The notes beneath the pieces were generated by a model. The model saw only the letters and a list, made by a program, of their open reading frames with translations. It made no database searches and was not told the DNA's origin. From Nonomuraea solani (GTDB lineage Bacteria; Actinomycetota; Actinomycetes; Streptosporangiales; Streptosporangiaceae), in NCBI RefSeq assembly GCF_900108335.1, contig NZ_FNVT01000033.1, positions 1 to 64,000 of the forward strand: a stretch of DNA of 64,000 bases. Reading direction: 5' to 3'. The stretch's first letter is position 1; each line of letters starts with the position of its first letter. The position numbers were made by a program, and so were the translations under genes. Of the stretch, positions 41,660 to 49,935 are shown piece by piece.

Positions 41660-42379
41660 CTAAGCCGGCGTCGAGCCCGCGGGGTGGAAAGGAAGTCCGA
41701 TGTTCTCCCCGTCCATCAGCCTGTCGATCGACGTCTGCATCGTCTTGCTGTCATTCAGGTGCGGGAACGGCTCCCCGGCGGGGACGTCCACCCCCAGGAA
41801 ACGGCAGAGCGGCTCCCACCCTTCCCGCACGTCGAACACCAGCAGCCGCTCGGGCGGCAGGCTCTCCTTCACCATGGCCGCGTGCCGCTCGAATGCCGCG
41901 ATGCTCTCCTGCTCGTCGGGGACCACTCCGAAGGGCCGGTCGGTGCCCAGCCCCTCCCGAATCATGCGCTCGAGCAGCGGACGGGTGGTCTTCATGTTCT
42001 CCATCAGACCGGCGGTCTCCGGCGCCAGCTTCCCGGCCTCCAACCGTGGCGGGCCGCTGCTGATGAGCGTCCTCATGCTCGCGAACCAGGCGCGCGGGTC
42101 ACGTACCGTAAGGACCACCTTGGCCTCCGGGTACGTGTCCGCTAACTCGCGCCAGAAGAACGAGGCCGGCCAGTCCACTGCGGAACGGAATCCCTCGAAC
42201 ACGTGCTCCCAGTCCGGGACCGTGTCATGGCTGGCCAGGGGCGCCCACCGCCGGGCGCGGTCGCTGTTCGACCCGACGTCGAACATGTGGTGGCAGGGCC
42301 CGAACCCCAGCCGTTCCAGTGCCGCCTTCATCGAACTCGTACCGGTGCGCGGGAACCCCGCGCCGATCACGGTCAGCAT
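41660..42379 (-). CDS. Sulfotransferase family protein
   Basis: A 239-residue P-loop sulfotransferase-like protein. The 5'-phosphosulfate loop is GAGFPRTGTSSMK (residues 6-18) and the 3'-phosphate motif lies in VVLTVRDPRAWFASM (about 90-104). The rest follows the family of short actinobacterial sulfotransferases annotated from NAD-dependent or glycosyl pathways. The acceptor is unknown. It stands about 2.5 kb from the PKS operon, with other genes between, so a link to that pathway is only speculative. Confidence 0.9.
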   Translation of the reverse strand: MLTVIGAGFPRTGTSSMKAALERLGFGPCHHMFDVGSNSDRARRWAPLASHDTVPDWEHVFEGFRSAVDWPASFFWRELADTYPEAKVVLTVRDPRAWFASMRTLISSGPPRLEAGKLAPETAGLMENMKTTRPLLERMIREGLGTDRPFGVVPDEQESIAAFERHAAMVKESLPPERLLVFDVREGWEPLCRFLGVDVPAGEPFPHLNDSKTMQTSIDRLMDGENIGLPFHPAGSTPA

Positions 42380-42640
42380 GTCGCTCCTCCAGGGGGTGTC
42401 GGCCGGTCCCCCATCATGGTGGCGCGATCATGGTCTCGCAATCCCTTCCGGGAGTGCCGCACTGCCCGAGACGAACCGCGGGCTGAGCGTAGTCGCCGGT
42501 CCCCGGCCCGACGATTCGGTACGTCTCACGCCGCCGCGCCACGCCCGCGAACAACAGCGGCGATCCGCGCGCCTAGGAGGCCGGGCAGTTCTCGCCGCGG
42601 CGACCTCCTGGCTCCTGCGGCTCGGCCCCCTCATAAACGC

Positions 42641-43197
42641 TCAGGGTCGCTCTCGCCCGAGCGTGATGTCGGCGGGCCCCTGGAAGTTCTCCGGGATCTT
42701 CACCCCGATGGGGCAGCCGCCCATCTTGTCGCAGGTCCCCGGCTGGTCGATGGTCTTGATCTCGTCGAGATACCGGTTCTCGGTGGGCGAGGTGGGGAAG
42801 ATGGAGCCCACCCACGACGGCGTCGAGGGGATGGCCCTGATGGGTCACGTCCAGCCCGGCGTCACGGAGCTGCGCCTGATAGGTGCTGACGTCGGCGTAC
42901 AGGTCCTTGACCTCGATGACGTAGTATCCGTCCTCCTTCTTGATGTCGAGCGCCGCGGCCGTCCCCGGGCCGAGACCGAACCCGGCGGGCAAGAGCCAGC
43001 TCAGCCCGAGGAACGCGGCGGACAGCAGGGCCACGCCCGGCACCGCGGCGCGCAGAATCAGCGGCCGGCGCGACGGACCTGGCGGCGGCGGGCTCGGCGG
43101 CCATGATGTCGCGTAGCAGCTCGTGGGCCCCCTCGGTCACGCCGGGTCCGGCGCCGGGGGACAGGTTGGCGACGACGCGGTCCATGCTGTTCTTCAT
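42641..43197 (-). pseudogene. Sigma-partner membrane protein gene, frameshifted
   Basis: Three frames must be joined: MKNSMDRVVANLSPG at the start (ATG at 43197), then VALLSAAFLGLSWLLPAGFG with ALDIKKEDGYYVIEVKD, then CDKMGGCPIGVKIPENFQGP at the end. Shifts lie at about 43085 and 42850. The intact gene would be a single-pass membrane protein of about 185 residues, the kind encoded after ECF sigma genes. Its start overlaps the stop of the sigma fragment by four bases, the usual sigma/anti-sigma arrangement. Confidence 0.7.
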
Positions 43198-43345
43198 GAT
43201 TTCCCCTCCGCGAGTGCGACGGCGCGCAGGCCATAGATGGACAGGTCGAGGTCCGCGGCCGCCAGTTCCTTGGCCAGCCGCTTGCGGGCGCGGTGCAGAC
43301 GCAGGCGCGCGGCCCCGCGCGAGCAGCCGAGCACTTTGGCGACCG
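43194..43345 (-). pseudogene. ECF sigma factor, 3' end only
   Basis: The frame reads VAKVLGCSRGAARLRLHRAR, then KRLAKELAAADLDLSIYG. This is the DNA-recognition helix-turn-helix of sigma region 4. All sequence before it is replaced by unrelated DNA at about 43346, where a protease gene tail begins on the other strand. Confidence 0.75.
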
Positions 43346-43348
43346 CTG

Positions 43349-43732
43349 TCCGCGAAGGTCGAGTCGGCCTGGACGTTCCGGTCGGAGCGGACCGCCGAGG
43401 CCCGGCCGCTGCCCCTGACCGCCATCCGCTACGCCCCCAAGGGCCTGGACGACCACAACCGCGCCAAGCCGGGGTCCACGACCGTCATCCCGGTGCGCCT
43501 CCACCGCAACCCCGGCGCCTCCGAGCCGCAGGCCACGTCGATCACGCTTGAGGCGTCCTTTGACGACGGGGCGAACTGGCGGCCGGTCCGGCTGACCCAC
43601 GCCGGCTCCGGAGGGACGGCCCGGATCGCGCACCCGGCCGCTCCCGGGTTCGTCTCGCTGCGCGCCAAGGTCACGGACGCGGCGGGTGACCGCGTGACGC
43701 AGACCATCACCCGGGCGTACGCCATCGGGTGA
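43349..43732 (+). pseudogene. S8 family peptidase, C-terminal fragment
   Basis: The frame reads AKVESAWTFRSERTAE, PLPLTAIRYAPKGLDDH, ITLEASFDDGANWRPV and VTDAAGDRVTQTITRAYAIG. This is the Ig-like C-terminal region of large secreted subtilisin-like peptidases in this group of bacteria. The catalytic part is missing; the sequence begins abruptly next to the cut sigma gene. Confidence 0.7.
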
Positions 43733-43748
43733 CGGCTCCTCGCGGTCG

Positions 43749-43936
43749 TCAGCCGAGGCTCTCGAGCGCGGCGGCGGCACGGCCGCGCTCGTCCTCGTCG
43801 CCGGTCTCGGCGGCGATCGCCAGCGCCAGCCGGTGCCGCTGCGCCGCCTCGCCGTCACGGCCCATGGCGCGCAGCGCCTCACCGATCGCGTTGAGGACGC
43901 TCGCCTCACCGTACCTGTGCTTGGTCGCCTGGAAGA
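43749..43936 (-). pseudogene. TPR protein, C-terminal fragment
   Basis: The peptide YGEASVLNAIGEALRAMGR with EAAQRHRLALAIAAETGDED is a tetratricopeptide repeat like those at the end of AfsR/SARP or NB-ARC-TPR regulators. Only about 62 residues remain; upstream the frame continues into unrelated sequence. Confidence 0.6.
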
Positions 43937-44053
43937 TCGCTGGACGGGGACCAGTTCCAGGTCCGCGTCGTCTGACCAAGACCGGACGGCTTGCCTGGCA
44001 ATACACCGCTCCACCGGGCCGCGGGAGCGCGACTTGCCGGGCAAGCCGCACGA

Positions 44054-44446
44054 TCACGCCGGGGCGAGCATGGCGCGGGCGGCCCGCTCGGCCTCGGGGG
44101 GCGCGGTGGCGATGACCGCGTCCAGGGTGGTGCGGGCGGTCTCCAGTTCGCGGATGGCGGCCTGGATGCGGGCGCGTTCGCGATGGAGGTCGAGCAGGAG
44201 TTCGGGGCAGTCGGCGATGAGGGTGTCGCCGTCCTTGCCCATGCAGGGCAGCAGGTCGGCGATGGTGGTCGTGGACAGTCCGGCGGCGAGCAGGTCGCGG
44301 ATGTGGCGGACGGTCGCGACGTCCGATTCGGCGTACTCGCGGTAGCCGCTGGGTTCGCGCCCGGGGTGGAGGAGGCCCTGCTCCTCGTAGTAGCGCAGGA
44401 GGCGCCGGTTGACGCGGGTGCGGCGTTCGAGTTCCCCGATGCGCAT
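44054..44446 (-). CDS. MerR family transcriptional regulator
   Basis: A 130-residue MerR regulator: winged helix (MRIGELERRTRVNRRLLRYY; GYREYAESDVATVRHIRDL) and a coiled-coil dimer helix (about residues 85-118). The effector part has a single Cys (CPELLLDL) and one in LLPCMGKDG, so a metal or thiol sensor is possible, but the tail is short. It is divergent from the MFS gene, and its operator lies between them (44466-44496). The start at 44446 follows GGAGGAAAC. Confidence 0.92.
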   Translation of the reverse strand: MRIGELERRTRVNRRLLRYYEEQGLLHPGREPSGYREYAESDVATVRHIRDLLAAGLSTTTIADLLPCMGKDGDTLIADCPELLLDLHRERARIQAAIRELETARTTLDAVIATAPPEAERAARAMLAPA

Positions 44447-44465
44447 GTTTCCTCCGGCGTACGAC

Positions 44466-44496
44466 TTGACCATCACATGGATGTGACACTTTAGCT
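44466..44496 (+). promoter_or_regulatory. MerR-type promoter of the MFS gene
   Basis: TTGACC (44466-44471) and TTAGCT (44491-44496) are 19 bases apart, the long spacer typical of MerR-activated promoters. A perfect dyad TCACAT-GG-ATGTGA (44473-44486) lies in the spacer. Transcription would begin at about 44503, so the MFS mRNA is probably leaderless. Confidence 0.8.
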
Positions 44497-44503
44497 TGAC
44501 CGC

Positions 44504-46063
44504 ATGACATTGCCATCACAACGAGAAGTCGCAGGTCAGAAGCCGGATGTCGCCGGGGCACGGCAGTGGGCCGGGCTCGCGATGCTGGCCCTGCCCACCT
44601 TGCTGCTGGCCATGGACGTCACCGTGCTCTATCTCGCGGTGCCGCGTCTGGCGGCCGATCTACGGCCCAGCGGCGAGCAGATGTTGTGGATCACCGACAT
44701 CTACGGATTCATGATCGCCGGATTCCTGGTGACGATGGGGACGCTGGGCGACCGGATCGGGCGACGCAGGCTGCTGATGTGGGGAGCGGGGGCGTTCGGC
44801 CTGGCATCGGTGGCGGCCGCGTACGCTCCCAGCGCCGAAGCGCTGATCGCCGCCCGGGCGCTGCTCGGGATCGCGGGGGCGACGTTGATGCCCTCTACTC
44901 TTGCGCTGATCAGCAACATGTTCCGGGACGCGCGCCAGCGAGGGGCCGCCATCGGCATCTGGGCGGCGAGCATGTCCGGCGGAGTCGCCCTGGGGCCGGT
45001 GGTCGGCGGGGCGATGCTGGAATCGTTCGGATGGGGGGCGGCGTTCCTGATCGCCGTGCCGGTGATGGCGCTGCTGCTGGCAGGCGGGCCGCTGCTGCTC
45101 CCGGAATACCGCGACGCCACCGCGGGGCGGCCGGACCTGGTCAGCGTCGCGCTTTCCCTGGTCGCCATGCTGACGATCGTGTACGGCGTCAAGCTGCTGT
45201 CCCACGGCGGAGACCCGATCGTCAGCGGCGGGATCGTGCTGGCCGGTCTGGCCGCCGCGGTGGTGTTCTGGCGGCGGCAGCGCGGGCTCGCCGCCCCGGT
45301 GCTCGACGTGACGCTCGTCCGCAATCGCGCCCTCACCGGCGCCCTGCTCATCCTGCTTCTGGGCCTGGCCGCCACCGCCGGCACGTACCTGTTCGTCACG
45401 CGGTTCCTCCAGGGAGTCGAGGGCCTGTCCCCGCTTACGGCGGGCCTGTGGCTGGTGCCCTCGTCGGTCGCCATGATCCTCACCTCCCTGGCCGCCCCCA
45501 TCCTGGTACGGCGACTGCCCGAACGGGTCGTGGTCGCCGGGTCCCTGGCGGTATCGGCGGCCGGCTTCCTCCTGCTGGCCCTGCTCGACCAGGCGGCCGG
45601 GCTCCCCCTCCTGATCGCCGGCATCGTCGTCGTCTACCTCGGCCAGGGCCCCATCATGGCGCTGGGCACCGACCTCGTCGTCGGCTCCGCTCCACCGGAG
45701 AAGGCCGGATCCGCCGCGGCCCTGTCCGAAACGAGCACCGAACTCGGCCTGGCTCTGGGCGTGGCCGTCCTGGGCAGCGCCGGAGCCGCCGTCTACCGTC
45801 AGGCCGTGCCCGCCGGCCTCCCACCAGAGGTGGCCTCCTCCGTCCGCGACTCGATCGAGGCCGCGGTCACCGCCGTCGCCCATCTTCCACCCGCCCGGGC
45901 GGAGGCCGTCATCGCCCCCGCCCGGGAGGCGTTCACCGCGGGGCTCAACCTCGTCGCCGGGATCGGCGCGGTCGTCGCCCTGGCCCTGGCCGTGCTCGCC
46001 TTGGTGACTCTCCGCAGAGCCGAACCCGCACCTCCCGAGCCGGCGACGTCGTCGATGGACTGA
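44504..46063 (+). CDS. MFS drug exporter, DHA2 family (14 helices)
   Basis: A 519-residue major facilitator with about 14 transmembrane helices. The motif A region reads GTLGDRIGRRRLLMWG after helix 2 and LGPVVGGAML marks the antiporter motif C. The family (EmrB/QacA) exports drugs, dyes or bile salts with proton antiport. No ribosome site is seen before the ATG at 44504, which fits the leaderless transcript predicted from the MerR-type promoter. The divergent MerR gene is the likely regulator. Confidence 0.93.
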   Translation: MTLPSQREVAGQKPDVAGARQWAGLAMLALPTLLLAMDVTVLYLAVPRLAADLRPSGEQMLWITDIYGFMIAGFLVTMGTLGDRIGRRRLLMWGAGAFGLASVAAAYAPSAEALIAARALLGIAGATLMPSTLALISNMFRDARQRGAAIGIWAASMSGGVALGPVVGGAMLESFGWGAAFLIAVPVMALLLAGGPLLLPEYRDATAGRPDLVSVALSLVAMLTIVYGVKLLSHGGDPIVSGGIVLAGLAAAVVFWRRQRGLAAPVLDVTLVRNRALTGALLILLLGLAATAGTYLFVTRFLQGVEGLSPLTAGLWLVPSSVAMILTSLAAPILVRRLPERVVVAGSLAVSAAGFLLLALLDQAAGLPLLIAGIVVVYLGQGPIMALGTDLVVGSAPPEKAGSAAALSETSTELGLALGVAVLGSAGAAVYRQAVPAGLPPEVASSVRDSIEAAVTAVAHLPPARAEAVIAPAREAFTAGLNLVAGIGAVVALALAVLALVTLRRAEPAPPEPATSSMD

Positions 46064-46224
46064 TCAACGACTACCAGCGAGCCGGATGGGAGTTCGGGTG
46101 GAGAGGAACCGGCAGGTGCCTGAGACGCTCCGGCCGATGATCGAGTAGGTCTGTGGGGCCGCACAGGTGCCCGAGGGGGCGACGACTTCGCCGTACGGCT
46201 GGTTCGGCGCGGTCGGCGCGGGGC
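46064..46224 (+). other. Short stretch with a transposase-like end
   Basis: From 46053 one frame reads VDGLINDYQRAG, like the LGGLINEYERAA end of rve-type transposases. It overlaps the last codons of the MFS gene. The match is only about 12 residues. No other feature is seen. Confidence 0.3.
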
Positions 46225-46389
46225 CGGTTGGCAGCCGAGGTCATCAGCGGGGGCGGACGGCGGCTCGGCGCGCTCAACGCGATCGTAGGATCGCACTTCG
46301 GGCCGCCGGCCGGTCCGGGATCGGCGACCTGGCGAGAGGCGTTCACCACGATGATCGAGGACATGCTCACCCACGGCACGAAGGCCCGG
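46225..46389 (+). pseudogene. Possible phosphotransferase fragment
   Basis: The peptide LGALNAIVGSHFGPPAGPGS with ATWREAFTTMIEDMLTHG resembles the segment of aminoglycoside/choline kinase-like phosphotransferases (LH-V-G-RFGYPGGP, then W-EAF--M). No catalytic loop is present, and a stop follows soon. This suggests a decayed resistance-type gene, but the match is short. Confidence 0.35.
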
Positions 46390-46498
46390 CCGTCATCATG
46401 ATCGTCGAGACCGCCTACCGCGGTCACACGGAGGCGACGGTCCACGATCTCGGCCGCGAGCAGCTCGACCTGCTGATGGCGCGGTTCGGCCGCGGCCG

Positions 46499-47851
46499 GT
46501 GACGCGCGGATCGGCCGAGCTCGATCGGCTGGGCACCCGTCCGATCGGGCGGCTGCTGTGGTGGACCTGCTCGCAGACGACGCTCTCGGTCGGCGTGTAC
46601 GGCATCTACGCGCTCACGAACGCCTGGTTCGTCGCCCGCGGCGTCGGCGAGACCGCGCTCGCGGCGGTCAACCTCGTCGCGCCGGTCCTGTTGATCCTGG
46701 GAGCGGTCTCCACGACGGTCGGCGTCGGCGGCGCGTCGCTGGTCTCGCGCAGCCTCGGTGCCGGCCGGCCCGAGGAGGCGGCCCGCGCGGCGGGCACCGC
46801 GTTCGCGCTGTTCTGGCTGGTGGCCGTGGCCGTCACGGTCGCCGGTCTGCTCGCGCTCGATCCGCTGATGGCCCTCCTCGGCGCGTCCGGCCCGACGATC
46901 GGCTACGCCCGGCCGTACGCCGCCGTGATCATCGCGGGGTCGATCTTCTCCACCGGCTTCTCCGCCGTCGTACGCGCCGAAGGGCAGCTTCTGTTCTCCA
47001 CGATGTTGTGGGGCATACCGGTCCTGGTCCAGATCGTCCTCGATCCGCTGCTCATCTTCGGGTTCGGCATGGGCGTCACCGGCGCGGCCCTCGGCACGGT
47101 CGGCGGGCAGGCCGTGTCGGCCGGGATGGCGGTGTGGTTCTTCTTTCTCAAGCGGGATCGCCCGTACCGGATCCGGCGGGCCGACCTGCGCCTCAACCTG
47201 ACGACGATCGGGGCGGTGCTCGCGGTGGGCGCCCCCTCGTTCCTGGCCGGTCTCGGTGCCACGCTGCTGGCGGTCCTCGTGAACACCAGCCTGGCCGGGG
47301 CCGGCGCGGTCGCCCTGGCCGCCTACGCGGTGTGCGCCCGGATCCAGACGTTCGTGTTCATGCCGCAGCTCGGCATCACGCAGGGGATCCAGCCGATCGT
47401 CGGCTACAACGCCGGGCGCGGGCTGACGCGTCGTGTCGGGCGTACCCGCACGCTGGCCTTACGCGCCACCGTCGGCTACGGTGCGCTGACCGCGGTGCTC
47501 GTCGCCGTGTTCGCGGAGCCGATCGTGCGGCTGTTCGTCGGCGACCCGCCGACGGTGGCCGTCGCGGCCGGCGCGCTGCGGATCATGGCGATCGGGTACG
47601 TCTTCGCCGGTGTCCCGCCGCTGATCTCCGCCTACTTCCAGGCTCTCGGCCGGGCCCTGCCGTCGTATCTGATCTCGATCGGCGTGCCGGCTCTCATCAA
47701 GGCCCCGATCGTCCTGGCGCTCGGGCAGTTCGGGCGGTTGGGGCCCATGGGGATCTGGATCGCTCTGCCCGCCGGGGAGGTCGTCTCGGTCGTGGCCGCC
47801 GCGGGCCTGCTGTGGGCGGTCACGGCACGTCGGCCACGAGCATCTCGCTGA
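46499..47851 (+). CDS. MATE family efflux transporter
   Basis: A 450-residue transporter with 12 transmembrane helices in two similar halves (LGTRPIGRLLWWTCSQTTLS; later TRTLALRATVGYGALTAV). The block AVVRAEGQLLFSTMLWGIP is typical of the DinF/MepA-like MATE branch. Members export cationic drugs with sodium or proton exchange. The start is a GTG at 46499, overlapping the stop of a short upstream frame. It follows the MFS exporter on the same strand after about 430 bases of debris. Confidence 0.92.
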   Translation: MTRGSAELDRLGTRPIGRLLWWTCSQTTLSVGVYGIYALTNAWFVARGVGETALAAVNLVAPVLLILGAVSTTVGVGGASLVSRSLGAGRPEEAARAAGTAFALFWLVAVAVTVAGLLALDPLMALLGASGPTIGYARPYAAVIIAGSIFSTGFSAVVRAEGQLLFSTMLWGIPVLVQIVLDPLLIFGFGMGVTGAALGTVGGQAVSAGMAVWFFFLKRDRPYRIRRADLRLNLTTIGAVLAVGAPSFLAGLGATLLAVLVNTSLAGAGAVALAAYAVCARIQTFVFMPQLGITQGIQPIVGYNAGRGLTRRVGRTRTLALRATVGYGALTAVLVAVFAEPIVRLFVGDPPTVAVAAGALRIMAIGYVFAGVPPLISAYFQALGRALPSYLISIGVPALIKAPIVLALGQFGRLGPMGIWIALPAGEVVSVVAAAGLLWAVTARRPRASR

Positions 47852-48098
47852 GCCGCCGTCGCAGGCGGGCGCCCAGGTCGACGCTGCCGGGGTCCAGCAG
47901 CCCGTCGATGAGCGCGTTGTGCTCGACCAGGCGCGCCAGTCGTCGGCCGTCGCGTCGAATCCGGCGAAGAACAACTCGCCGTTGACCCGTTCCCCCAGGA
48001 CCGCGGCGAGGAGTGACTCCTTCGCCGGGAGGTGGTGCGCCAGACCCATGCGTGAGACCCCGCAGGCGGCGGCGATCTCCTTGACCGGCCCGCCCCAC
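47824..48098 (-). pseudogene. TetR family regulator, truncated and frameshifted
   Basis: One frame reads GPVKEIAAACGVSRMGLAHH, then LPAKESLLAAVLGERVNGEL, the recognition helix region of a TetR regulator. It continues after a shift as LVEHNALIDGLLDPGSVDLG. The first helix-turn-helix helix and the C-terminal third are missing. Its end overlaps the MATE gene end. It may once have controlled the efflux gene. Confidence 0.65.
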
Positions 48099-48133
48099 GA
48101 CGCGATGGAAGATGTCCGTGCCGTCGCCGGCGC

Positions 48134-48850
48134 CTACGACACCGGTGGGGCGCCGGGCGGTGCGGCGAGCAGCCGGAGGTGCCGCAGCCAGGCTTCGACC
48201 GCGGCGCCGGCGTCGTTGACCTCCTCGCCGCGGACGGCGAGGCCGTCGGCGATGGTCGCGCCAGGGCAGGTGGCGGCGTAGTCGCGTGCGGTGGTCCCCA
48301 GGCCGCTCATGGCGTGGGTGGTGAACGGGACGACGGTCTTGCCGCGCAGGTCGAGGCCCTCGGTGAAGGTCGACATGATCATGGGCGCTCGGACGTTCCA
48401 GATGGGGCTGCCCACCAGCACCGTGTCATAGCGGTCGATCGAGGGCAGCGGGCCGGCGATGGCCGGACGGGCGCCGGCGTCTTGTTCACGTACGTTCCGG
48501 GCGACGGTCTCCTCGTAGTCGCCGGGGTAGGGGTCGGCGGGTTCGATGCGGTGGACGTCGCAGCCGATCCGCCTGCTGATCATCTGGGCGAGGACCTCGG
48601 TGTTGCCGACCCGCAGGTTGCGGCGTCCTCCGTAGTGGTAGTTCTCTCCCGCCCGGGAGAAGTAGGCCAGCAGGACGGACTTGGCGGCCGATCCGGAGCG
48701 GGCGGGCCGGCCCGCCGGTGCGGGGCCGGGCGGGCGGGGCGGAGAGGAGGCGCAACCGAGGATCGGGACGCCGGCCAGCACGGCCCCTCCGGCCAGGACG
48801 GCGTGACGCAGAAACGAGCGCCGTTCCAGCGCGTCGCCGGGGTTCGTCAT
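48134..48850 (-). CDS. Exported flavodoxin-like lipoprotein
   Basis: A 238-residue protein. The N-terminus has a Tat-like RRSFLR motif, a hydrophobic helix and a lipobox ending in ILGCASS, so it is probably anchored outside the membrane. A Pro-rich linker leads to a flavodoxin domain (about residues 60-235; LLAYFSRAGENYHYGGR; VLVGSPIWNVRAPMIM; HAMSGLGTT). It would bind FMN and act in electron transfer or quinone reduction. It is followed upstream by two aldo-keto reductase genes on the same strand, suggesting a redox cluster. Confidence 0.88.
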   Translation of the reverse strand: MTNPGDALERRSFLRHAVLAGGAVLAGVPILGCASSPPRPPGPAPAGRPARSGSAAKSVLLAYFSRAGENYHYGGRRNLRVGNTEVLAQMISRRIGCDVHRIEPADPYPGDYEETVARNVREQDAGARPAIAGPLPSIDRYDTVLVGSPIWNVRAPMIMSTFTEGLDLRGKTVVPFTTHAMSGLGTTARDYAATCPGATIADGLAVRGEEVNDAGAAVEAWLRHLRLLAAPPGAPPVS

Positions 48851-48897
48851 CACATGCTCCGATGGGTGCGGGGCCGGCCGTCTCGCGGCCTGCCGGA

Positions 48898-49746
48898 TCA
48901 GTCGCTGACGCGCAACCGGCCGAGTCGGCCGACCATGGCCGGGTCGCGGTGGTCGAAGAACAGCGAGCCTCCGGTGTCCAGAGTGGCGATGCGGGCCATC
49001 TGGTCGTCGGTGAGCTCGAAGCCGAAGACGTCGAGGTTCTGCGCCATGCGGTCGGGGCGTACCGACTTGGGGATCACGACGACGCCGCGCTGGACGAGCC
49101 AGCGCAGCACCACCTGCGGCACCGACCTGCCGTGCGCGCCGGCGACCTCGCTCAGCAGCGGGTGGGCGAACAGATTGTTCCTGCCTTCGGCGAACGGACC
49201 CCACGACTCGATCTGGACGCCGCGCTCGCGCATGATCGCCTGATCGGCGGTCCGCTGGAAGAACGGGTGGGTCTCGATCTGGTTCACCGCGGGGGTGACC
49301 TCGTTGTGGTCGACGAGGTCGACGAGCCGGTCGGGGTGGAAGTTGGAGACGCCGATCGCCTTGACGCGGCCCTCGCGGTGGAGATCCTGCATGGCACGCC
49401 ACTGGCTGTAGACGTCGCCGAAGGGCTGGTGCATCAGGTACAGGTCGAGGTGGTCCAGGCCGAGCCTGCGCAGTGAGGCGTCGAAGGCCCGCTTGGTGTT
49501 GTCCTCGCCGGGGTCCTGGACCCACAACTTGGTGGTGACGAACAGGTCCTCGCGCGCGATGCCGCTGCTCTTGATCGCGCGGCCGACCGCCTCCTCGTTG
49601 CGGTAGGCGGCAGCGGTGTCGAGCAACCGGTAGCCGGCGGCCAGGGCGTCGGTGACGGCCTGCTCGGTCTGCTCGGGCGGGATCTGGTAGACGCCGAAGC
49701 CGAGGACCGGCATCTCCACGCCGTTGTTCAGGGTAACGGTCTGCAC
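48898..49746 (-). CDS. Aldo/keto reductase (2,5-DKG reductase type)
   Basis: A 282-residue TIM-barrel aldo/keto reductase. The catalytic tetrad is visible: Asp in LDTAAAYRNE, Tyr in the same block, Lys in VTTKLWVQD and His in YLMHQPFGD. The NADPH-binding end reads VVVIPKSVRPDRM. It reduces carbonyl compounds; the substrate is unknown. The ATG at 49746 follows GAAAGGAAAG. It lies between the flavodoxin gene and an alcohol dehydrogenase remnant. Confidence 0.93.
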   Translation of the reverse strand: MQTVTLNNGVEMPVLGFGVYQIPPEQTEQAVTDALAAGYRLLDTAAAYRNEEAVGRAIKSSGIAREDLFVTTKLWVQDPGEDNTKRAFDASLRRLGLDHLDLYLMHQPFGDVYSQWRAMQDLHREGRVKAIGVSNFHPDRLVDLVDHNEVTPAVNQIETHPFFQRTADQAIMRERGVQIESWGPFAEGRNNLFAHPLLSEVAGAHGRSVPQVVLRWLVQRGVVVIPKSVRPDRMAQNLDVFGFELTDDQMARIATLDTGGSLFFDHRDPAMVGRLGRLRVSD

Positions 49747-49789
49747 GGACTTTCCTTTCGAAAACGACTCAGGACGTTGAGCGCCGGGA

Positions 49790-49925
49790 GATGTGCCGTC
49801 TCAGGAGGATGATCTGCTCGGCGCCCAGGCGCTTGGCGGCGATCACCCCGGGGCCGGGCCGACCGCGCCGTCGCCGATGACCACCACGCGGTCGCCGCGG
49901 CGCCGTACATGACGGCTGCGCGCAT
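49790..49925 (-). pseudogene. Zinc alcohol dehydrogenase remnant
   Basis: The start MRAAVMYGA (ATG at 49925) runs directly, in other frames, into GDRVVVIGDGAVG and VIAAKRLGAEQIILLRRH. These are the first residues and the NAD-binding loop of a medium-chain alcohol dehydrogenase. About 150 residues between them are missing and at least two shifts are needed. Confidence 0.7.
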
Positions 49926-49935
49926 GACGTGCTCC

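Noticed and set aside
44566..46140. 524-residue frame overlapping the MFS gene
   Set aside because: It is a shifted-frame shadow of the MFS gene, rich in Arg/Pro and without helices. Only its end shows the short transposase-like motif.
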